Of a DNA stretch of 64,000 nt, positions 58,465-64,000 are shown in pieces (within the stretch, counting starts at the first letter, position 1; each line of letters starts with the position of its first letter). Location of the stretch: contig NZ_CP033365.1 of the NCBI RefSeq assembly GCF_013170825.1, positions 5,344,001-5,408,000 of the forward strand, in the 5' to 3' direction. Under the pieces are notes generated by a model. It searched no databases. It was not told where the DNA came from and saw only the letters and a list, made by a program, of their open reading frames with translations. The stretch comes from Mesorhizobium sp. NZP2298 (lineage in GTDB: Bacteria; Pseudomonadota; Alphaproteobacteria; Rhizobiales; Rhizobiaceae). A program made the position numbers and the translations under genes.

Positions 58465-58794
58465 ATGAGCAACAATCCCGGCAAGAAGGGAAAGCCCGCT
58501 CCATGGCAAAAGCGCGCCGCTGAAGACCGCGAGCAGGCGCTGCAAGAGTATCGGCGCGCAAATCACCCGGCATATGCGGAGTGGTCCAAGCGTCGAAAGG
58601 AAGCCGCTAAATCGTTCAGACAGGAAACCGGGGCCGATGACTTGTCGAACCGCGATCTCTTCAAGGCAATGAAAGCTGCAGATGCTCGCTTGCGAGCATG
58701 GGACAGGGCGAACCCCTCGCCCATGTCATGGGACGACGACAAGCGGCTGCAAACAGCGTTCGCGGCGCAATACGTGGCAAGGGATTATTCGTGA
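58465..58794 (+). CDS. Hypothetical protein, 109 residues, highly charged
   Basis: The ATG at 58465 is preceded by GGAGAG. The product is very rich in Lys, Arg, Glu, Ala and Trp (KKGKPAPWQKRAAEDREQAL, YAEWSKRRKEAAKSF, MSWDDDKRLQTAFAAQYVAR). It looks mostly helical with no signal peptide or membrane segment. I recognise no family. It lies just after tRNA-Gln, a position where islands often insert, but no integrase is seen. Confidence 0.65.
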   Translation: MSNNPGKKGKPAPWQKRAAEDREQALQEYRRANHPAYAEWSKRRKEAAKSFRQETGADDLSNRDLFKAMKAADARLRAWDRANPSPMSWDDDKRLQTAFAAQYVARDYS

Positions 58795-58812
58795 GGCGCG
58801 CAATGGACCGTT

Positions 58813-59133
58813 TCACTGTAGAAAGGCGGTTGCGACCGGCGACGGTAAATCATGTGCCAAGGATATCGCGTAACTGCGTAGTAGCTCCAAAATGATGTGA
58901 CCTATCGCCGAAATGGCACCGAACATAAGCGACGCCTGCAAAGCCCTATTAGCGTAGTGAAAAACTTGGCTACGCCGGCAGCCGGTTGCGAAATGGTAGA
59001 GGTAGAGGATGGCTGCGAAAATCAGAGCGACCATGGCCACCAACGGCAGCCAGAACAAGATCGCCAAGGTGACCAGCACAGAGGCGGCTAGCCCGACTCC
59101 GAGGAGCGTGTTCTGAAGAAACTCGATTGACAA
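58813..59133 (-). CDS. Small hypothetical membrane protein
   Basis: The 106-residue frame from a TTG at 59133 has two strong hydrophobic segments near the N-terminus (GVGLAASVLVTLAILFWLPL and VAMVALIFAAILYLYHFAT) and a third weaker one (LMFGAISAIGHIILELL). Base composition and codon pattern are mediocre and no clear ribosome-binding site is seen, so it could be a chance frame. Function unknown. Confidence 0.4.
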   Translation of the reverse strand: MSIEFLQNTLLGVGLAASVLVTLAILFWLPLVAMVALIFAAILYLYHFATGCRRSQVFHYANRALQASLMFGAISAIGHIILELLRSYAISLAHDLPSPVATAFLQ

Positions 59134-59190
59134 GGGTCAAATTCTTTCTGCGATTTGTTCCGCCATGGTGCACCAGCACTGCCCGATGGG

Positions 59191-60213
59191 TCATAGCTTC
59201 GCCAGCAACTCATCTTCAGCTTTGTAGTCGAAAGCATCGTAGCCATACTGCGCGAAAGCAGTGAAATGGCTTTGCCAATCTCCACCGCGCGCGCTTTCAA
59301 CGAGCCAGCAACAAGTCTCTCTGACTTGCTCCGAATATTCACCTCCGTGCCAACCGAGCGCCGCAGCGCGCGACGTATCCAAAACATAAGGCCGTTCGAC
59401 GGACCATGGCGTCGAGCCGATATATGAGGGTCCCACAGACTTTCCCTCAAGAGGAGCCAGATTGATTGGCAAGCCGATTGCTTTCCCGATCGCGGCAGCA
59501 ATGCTTCTGACTTTCAGTGGCGTTGTGTCAGCGACATTCAGAATGCGCTGCGCGGGCGAAGACATGCAGATTTCCGCCAGTCCCGCGATGCCACGCGCGC
59601 TACTTGTATGAAAAATGCTTTCGGCGCCGAAGGCGACTGGAATGCGGTCTCGCCCGTCCAGCGCTCTTTTTACGAACCACCATTCACGCGGATGCCTCGC
59701 GAACCGCCCGTAGATGGCACATGGTCTAAGGATCGTTACGTGTAGGCTAGATGAAAGCAAGGATTGCTCCATGGCCATCTTCCGCGTCGAATAAGTCTGT
59801 GGTCCAGGCACTACCGTGCGGGTTTCCTCGTTGATTGGTCTATCGAACACGGGAAATCCGGTCTCCGCCGCCTCGTCCAGAGACCTGCCTTCACCATCGG
59901 CGTAGACGCTGGATGACGAGACTACAACTAGCGAGCCGATACCCGTCCCGGCGGTCAGCAAGTCCGTTGCATGGGAAGCATCGTAGGCAGTTGGGACGAA
60001 TGCCGAATCCACAGAACTCCCGAGGCTTCGGAACATGCCTTGATAGCTGTCGTTCGGTCCATCGATCCAATGAATGCCACGTTGTGAGAGATAATCAGGG
60101 AGGCGTCTGCCACCGCGTGTAGCACCCCAAACTTGCCACCCCGCGTCTAGCAGACGTTCCGCTACAGCCGTACCAAGTTGGCCCGCCGCTCCAAAGACAA
60201 GTGCCTTTTTCAT
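59191..60213 (-). CDS. NAD(P)-dependent epimerase/dehydratase family protein
   Basis: This 340-residue SDR-like protein opens KKALVFGAAGQLGTAVAERL (GxxGxxG). It has LVVVSSSSVYADGEGRSLDE and a YSTRKMAMEQ (YxxxK) catalytic motif, then ILRPCAIYGRFARHPREWWF. It resembles atypical/extended SDRs acting on NDP-sugars, but no nucleotide-sugar genes adjoin, so the substrate is open. The ATG at 60213 lies 15 residues inside a longer frame whose extra N-terminus is not conserved-looking. It stands alone. Confidence 0.85.
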   Translation of the reverse strand: MKKALVFGAAGQLGTAVAERLLDAGWQVWGATRGGRRLPDYLSQRGIHWIDGPNDSYQGMFRSLGSSVDSAFVPTAYDASHATDLLTAGTGIGSLVVVSSSSVYADGEGRSLDEAAETGFPVFDRPINEETRTVVPGPQTYSTRKMAMEQSLLSSSLHVTILRPCAIYGRFARHPREWWFVKRALDGRDRIPVAFGAESIFHTSSARGIAGLAEICMSSPAQRILNVADTTPLKVRSIAAAIGKAIGLPINLAPLEGKSVGPSYIGSTPWSVERPYVLDTSRAAALGWHGGEYSEQVRETCCWLVESARGGDWQSHFTAFAQYGYDAFDYKAEDELLAKL

Positions 60214-60798
60214 CGAAAGCAAGGACCTCTGAGGATCTGTTCTCCATGGAACAGCCAAGCCACTTCAAGCCATGTTAGGTTTCGTGCCAGTCCCACCCTC
60301 CGGACCGGGCCTGCAATGCAAGGCCATCTCGGCGAGACGGCATGACCGCCAGCGTAACACAGGCCAGTTGCGTGCGTCGACAAGATGGCGCGTTGTCGGC
60401 GACACGCCGCGTCCGCCCAAAGCCCCATCCCCCAACAGCGGACGCGCGGCTTCCCGTTTTGGGTTGCGGTGACGCTACTGCGTCGGCGCCACCGTTCACC
60501 GATCCGTGCCGCACCGCGGCGTTGAGCTGGCACGGTTGCCGCTGAAGCAGGAAGGTCGCGGCCGGAGCGGCGCTTACCGCGGGTTCCTGCACCAGCCGCA
60601 TATGGCGCGCTGGATGCGCTGCGTCTGGGCCAGACGCCGCGATCTTTGCGAGGGATACCTGGGTTCGGAATTCACGCCCGCCTTCGCCGACGGCATTTTT
60701 CCGATATTCGGGAAAGTCGATGCCAGAATCCACGACTTATCGCCCGCAATGCCTTTGTTACGATCGCCACGGATCACCAGACAGGGGTTGTCAAAGAC
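60214..60798. other. Long GC-rich non-coding gap
   Basis: About 585 bases separate the epimerase gene and the divergent dioxygenase. Several short frames exist on both strands but none has a ribosome-binding site or a protein-like composition. I see no repeat or tRNA. It may hold a long leader or degraded sequence. Confidence 0.4.
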
Positions 60799-61671
60799 AT
60801 GTTGACGGACAAGCAGGCACGCGAGGCGGTGGAGCAGTACCGCGAGGAAGGATATGCGATCGTTCGACAGTTCGTCGACGGCGACGAGATGGCCCGGCTG
60901 AAGAAGGAAACGGATGATGTCTACGCCGAAGGGCTCAAGCATCACGCCACCTATAGGCATGGCAATCTCAGCTTCCAGATTCTGCCCGAGTCGGATTTCG
61001 GCCAGCGTTACGTGCTGCAGGCGTACTGGTTTTCCTGGGTCAATTCCTATTTCGAGCAATTCCGGCGCAGCCCGGACTATCTGAAACTGCTTGAAGGCCT
61101 GATTGGCCGCGACATCAGGCAAATCGCCCAGCAACTGCACTGGAAGCCGCCAGGCGCCAATGTCACGGGTTACCGCTTCCACCAGGATCTGCGCTTCCGC
61201 AACCAGGCCGCCTTCGACAATGTCGCCGACGCGACCGTGACCACCGGCCTCGCAGTGGACCGCGCGACGCTCGACAATGGCTGCCTCCAGGTCGTGCCCG
61301 GCAGCCACAAGCTCGGCTATCTCGGCCTCTCGGACGAGGGAACCGGCGAGCTGATGAAAGGCCTTACCGCCGAGGAGGAGTTGCGCAAGGTCGGCATCGA
61401 TCCGGCGACCATCGTTCCGCTGGTGCTGGAGCCGGGCGACCTTGCCATGTGGGGGCTGCTTACGGTGCACGGCTCCTCGCCGAACAAGTCGCAGCACGAC
61501 CGCGCCTTCGCCCTGTCGAGCTATGTGCGGGCGGACTCGACGCAGCGCGGCGAATGGGCGTTCCGGGATGGCGTCTCCGTGCCGCTCGGCAAGACGCCGA
61601 CGCTGTGCAAATACGAAAAGCTCTTCGAGGAGCCGGGACCGATGTACGACACCACCGCCTGGTGGAAATGA
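60799..61671 (+). CDS. Phytanoyl-CoA dioxygenase (PhyH) family protein
   Basis: This 290-residue Fe(II)/2-oxoglutarate-dependent oxygenase has the metal triad YRFHQDLRF (H128, D130) and the distal His in GLLTVHGSSPNKS (H224), with the expected spacing. It opens LTDKQAREAVEQYREEGYAI and has DNGCLQVVPGSHKLG before the distal His. PhyH relatives act on acyl chains, ectoine, phosphonates or natural products; substrate unknown. The ATG at 60799 has AGAC upstream and is where conserved sequence begins. It converges with the LysR gene, 86 bases away. Confidence 0.9.
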   Translation: MLTDKQAREAVEQYREEGYAIVRQFVDGDEMARLKKETDDVYAEGLKHHATYRHGNLSFQILPESDFGQRYVLQAYWFSWVNSYFEQFRRSPDYLKLLEGLIGRDIRQIAQQLHWKPPGANVTGYRFHQDLRFRNQAAFDNVADATVTTGLAVDRATLDNGCLQVVPGSHKLGYLGLSDEGTGELMKGLTAEEELRKVGIDPATIVPLVLEPGDLAMWGLLTVHGSSPNKSQHDRAFALSSYVRADSTQRGEWAFRDGVSVPLGKTPTLCKYEKLFEEPGPMYDTTAWWK

Positions 61672-61757
61672 CATTGCCGCGTCGGGCGATGGGGGCAAAA
61701 GGGGCCTGGCGTTCGCGCCGGGCCCCTGACTGCGTTCGCCTGCGGCCTTGCAAAGTC

Positions 61758-62657
61758 TCAGGCGGTGAAATCCGCCGACAGTTCGCGCATCAGGAAATCG
61801 ACGAAGGCGCGCACCTTGGCGGCGATATAGGTGCGGTGCGGATAGAGCGCATAGATCGGGCTGGAGCCCGGGCGAAACTCGTCAAGCTGCACCTCCAGAC
61901 GGCCGTCCCGGATCGCGGCATCAACCAGAAGGCTCGGCAGGTTGCCGATGCCGAAGCCGGCGATGGTCATCTGATAGGCGGCCTCCACGCTGTTGGTCGA
62001 GATGCGTCCGCCAATTGCGGCGTCGAACGGCCCGTCGGGTCCGATAAACGGCCATGTGCCCAGCCGCTTGGCGAAGTTGCTCAACACGCAGGAATGGCTT
62101 GCCAGCTGGTCCGGATGGGCCGGCCGGCCATTTCTGTTCCAGTAGTCCGGCGTGGCGCAGACATAGTTGCGAACCTCGCCAAGGCGCCTCGCGATCAAGG
62201 CGGAATCGGCCTGCCCGCCGAAACGGATGGCGACATCGTAGCCCTCCTCGACAATGCCGACGACGTAGCGCGCGGTCAGGTCGAACTCGATGCTGGTGAG
62301 CGGGTTCTCTTCCAGGAATTTCGGCACCAGCTTGGTGATGCGCGTGTGACCAAGGACATTGGAGCAGGAAACCCGGATCAGCCCGCGCGTTTCCTTGTGC
62401 AGGCCGCGCGTCGAATCCTGCAGTTCCGAGATGTCGTCCAGCAGGCTGCGAGCCCGCGGAGCATAGTCACGTCCCGCCTCGGTGAGGCTGAGGCGCCTTG
62501 TGGTGCGGTTGATGAGACGCACGCCAAGATCCTCTTCCAGATCCTTGATCATGCGGCTGACCGCCGTGGTCGACATGTTGAGATCGCGCGCCGCCGCCGA
62601 GAGGCTGCCCAGCAGGCAGACCCGGTCGAACACGCGCATGGCCGTCAGAAGATTCAT
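61758..62657 (-). CDS. LysR-family transcriptional regulator
   Basis: This 299-residue regulator has an N-terminal winged HTH ([20 protein letters not shown] and [20 protein letters not shown] at about 1-65) and a C-terminal LysR substrate-binding domain ([20 protein letters not shown]). The ATG at 62657 gives the conserved start. It is divergent from the family-5 binding protein, and LTTRs usually control the divergent gene, so control of that transporter, and perhaps of the nearby dioxygenase, is likely. Confidence 0.92.
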   Translation of the reverse strand: MNLLTAMRVFDRVCLLGSLSAAARDLNMSTTAVSRMIKDLEEDLGVRLINRTTRRLSLTEAGRDYAPRARSLLDDISELQDSTRGLHKETRGLIRVSCSNVLGHTRITKLVPKFLEENPLTSIEFDLTARYVVGIVEEGYDVAIRFGGQADSALIARRLGEVRNYVCATPDYWNRNGRPAHPDQLASHSCVLSNFAKRLGTWPFIGPDGPFDAAIGGRISTNSVEAAYQMTIAGFGIGNLPSLLVDAAIRDGRLEVQLDEFRPGSSPIYALYPHRTYIAAKVRAFVDFLMRELSADFTA

Positions 62658-62741
62658 CCTGGCTTCCCCTCGCCGCCGCATCTGCTCCACCCTTCGCGGC
62701 GTCCGACAGAAGACAGCGCCCGGCGATCGTGCGGCAAGGGC

Positions 62742-62753
62742 ATTCCACCGAAT
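62742..62753. promoter_or_regulatory. Possible LysR-type binding dyad
   Basis: ATTC-N4-GAAT at 62742-62753 is a short inverted repeat about 33 bases before the start of the binding-protein gene, in the divergent LysR gap. LTTR boxes are usually longer (T-N11-A), so this is only a candidate. Confidence 0.35.
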
Positions 62754-62785
62754 TTGGACGTAAAATCAACAATGGGAGAAACGAT

Positions 62786-64000
62786 ATGACATCCAAGCCT
62801 CTTCATCCCGCGATCGATGCCTTTGCGCGAGGTACAAAAAATGGCGCGCTCGGCCGCCGCGAATTCCTGGCGCTGGCCAGCGCCTTTGGCGCCAGCACGG
62901 CGGTCGCCTACGGCCTCATCGGCCAGCCGGTTCCGGCTCTGGCCGGAGAAGCGGCCCAGCCCAGGAAGGGCGGTGTCGTTCGCGTCGCCATGCAGGTGAT
63001 GGAACTGGAGGATCCGCGCAGTTTCAAGGTTTCGCAGATGGGCAACATCGCCATGCAATTTCTCGAACCGCTGGTGCGCTGGAAGCCGGATTTCACCTTT
63101 GAGCCGGTCCTTCTGCAGAGCTGGGAAATCAACGCGGACGCCACGGAGTACGTGCTCAAGGTCCGCCCAGGCGTGAAATGGTCGAACGGCGACGATTTCA
63201 CCGCCACTGACGTTGCCTTCAACATCACGCGCTGGTGCGAGAAGGGTGCCGCCGGCAACTCCATGGCCGGGCGCATGAGTTCGCTGATCGATCCCGACAC
63301 CAAGGTGGCGCGGGCCGGCGCGATCACGATCCGCGACGACCACACCGTGGCGCTGAAACTGTCGCAACCCGACATCACGATCATCCCGGCGATGACGGAT
63401 TACCCTGCATTGATCGTCCATCGCGACTTCAATCCGAAAGAGGCAGCCCTGTCGGCAAATCCCGTTTCCACGGGCCCGTTCGAACTCAAGAAGCTCGATG
63501 TCGGGGTCGCCGCCTCGGTGCGCAAGCGGCCGGAAGGCTCGTGGTGGGGCGGCGAGGTGTTCCTGGATGGCATCGATTGGATCGACTACGGCACCGACTC
63601 GGCCGCCACCGTCTCCGCTTTCGAATCGGGGGAGATCGATTTGAACGGCCAGACGCAGTCCTATGACGTCGCCATGCTCGACGGACTGGGCTTGAAGAAG
63701 AGCGAGATCGTCACCGCCGCCACCATCGTCTCGCGCTGCAACATCAACGCCAAGCCCTACGACGACAAGCGTGTGCGCAATGCCATTCAGCTTGCGGTCG
63801 ACAATGAGGCGGTGCTGCAGCTCGGCGCCAACGGCATGGGCATGGTGGCGCAGAACGATCACGTCGGGCCGATGCACCCCGAGCACGCCGACCTGCCGCC
63901 AATCAAGCGCGACGCGGTCCGGGCCAAGGCGCTGCTGGAGGAAGCCGGCCAGCTCGATTTCGAGTTCGATCTGATCTCGGTCGAAGCCGACTACCGCAAG
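62786..64000 (+). CDS. ABC transporter substrate-binding protein, family 5 (DppA/OppA type), partial
   Basis: An ATG at 62786, preceded by GGGAGAA, opens a frame that remains open to the window end (405 codons). The start has a twin-arginine-type signal ([21 protein letters not shown]). The mature part begins [20 protein letters not shown] and has [40 protein letters not shown] and [12 protein letters not shown], the SBP_bac_5 layout for peptides, opines or other solutes. The C-terminus and the permeases lie beyond the window. LysR is divergent upstream. Confidence 0.93.
   Translation, partial: MTSKPLHPAIDAFARGTKNGALGRREFLALASAFGASTAVAYGLIGQPVPALAGEAAQPRKGGVVRVAMQVMELEDPRSFKVSQMGNIAMQFLEPLVRWKPDFTFEPVLLQSWEINADATEYVLKVRPGVKWSNGDDFTATDVAFNITRWCEKGAAGNSMAGRMSSLIDPDTKVARAGAITIRDDHTVALKLSQPDITIIPAMTDYPALIVHRDFNPKEAALSANPVSTGPFELKKLDVGVAASVRKRPEGSWWGGEVFLDGIDWIDYGTDSAATVSAFESGEIDLNGQTQSYDVAMLDGLGLKKSEIVTAATIVSRCNINAKPYDDKRVRNAIQLAVDNEAVLQLGANGMGMVAQNDHVGPMHPEHADLPPIKRDAVRAKALLEEAGQLDFEFDLISVEADYRK

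Overview
The window is high-GC alphaproteobacterial chromosome, most like Mesorhizobium or a close rhizobial relative. The reasons are the FrcBCA/FrcR/FrcK fructose system, a fused CysN-CysC next to CysD, an LspL-type UDP-glucuronate epimerase, a pyruvate phosphate dikinase and a Brucella/rhizobium-style pmm-manC-gmd-rmd block. I assign the genus by protein resemblance only; no rRNA is present.

Layout. (1) 0.2-6.05 kb holds a fructose-type sugar uptake locus. frcB-frcC-frcA lies on the minus strand and is divergent from frcR, an RbsD/FucU mutarotase and the kinase frcK. The shared intergenic region carries a perfect 11-bp inverted repeat. (2) 6.3-11.1 kb holds a DegT/DnrJ aminotransferase, then cysD-cysNC-cysQ for sulfate activation and PAP turnover. 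(3) 11.6-54.8 kb is mainly a surface-polysaccharide (LPS O-antigen) region. It contains an O-antigen ligase-like protein, an NAD epimerase, an initiating sugar transferase and a WbpM/CapD dehydratase. A GDP-deoxyhexose operon (pmm-manC-gmd-rmd) runs into the ABC exporter wzm-wzt, a methyltransferase fused to a coiled coil and a 1208-residue three-module GT4 glycosyltransferase. Next comes a patchy, partly AT-rich segment with methyltransferases, two GT2-methyltransferase-flippase trios each paired with a GT-C-like membrane protein, a decayed GT-C fragment and an IS5-family remnant. After that come two GT4 transferases, the dTDP-L-rhamnose operon rfbACBD and lspL. (4) 47-64 kb is mostly housekeeping or accessory: bioY, an MBL hydrolase, a DUF1499 protein, an acyl-CoA synthetase split by one stop codon, small hypotheticals, a polysaccharide deacetylase, a heptosyltransferase-family protein, ppdK, a VOC protein, tRNA-Gln(TTG), an NAD epimerase, a phytanoyl-CoA dioxygenase-family protein, a LysR regulator and the start of a divergent family-5 ABC binding protein that runs off the window.

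How the genes fit together. I infer an ABC-transporter-dependent O-antigen whose backbone is built from GDP-D-rhamnose or a related GDP-6-deoxyhexose by the GT4 enzymes. It would be capped and measured by the methyltransferase/coiled-coil protein, recognised by the Wzt C-terminal domain and ligated by the WaaL-like protein. The two GT2/methyltransferase/flippase/GT-C sets look like GtrABC-type periplasmic decoration systems, each with an added methyltransferase. This double cassette and the 28-residue duplication in the coiled-coil 'ruler' are the most interesting features of the window. All functions are read from sequence by eye; no searches were run.
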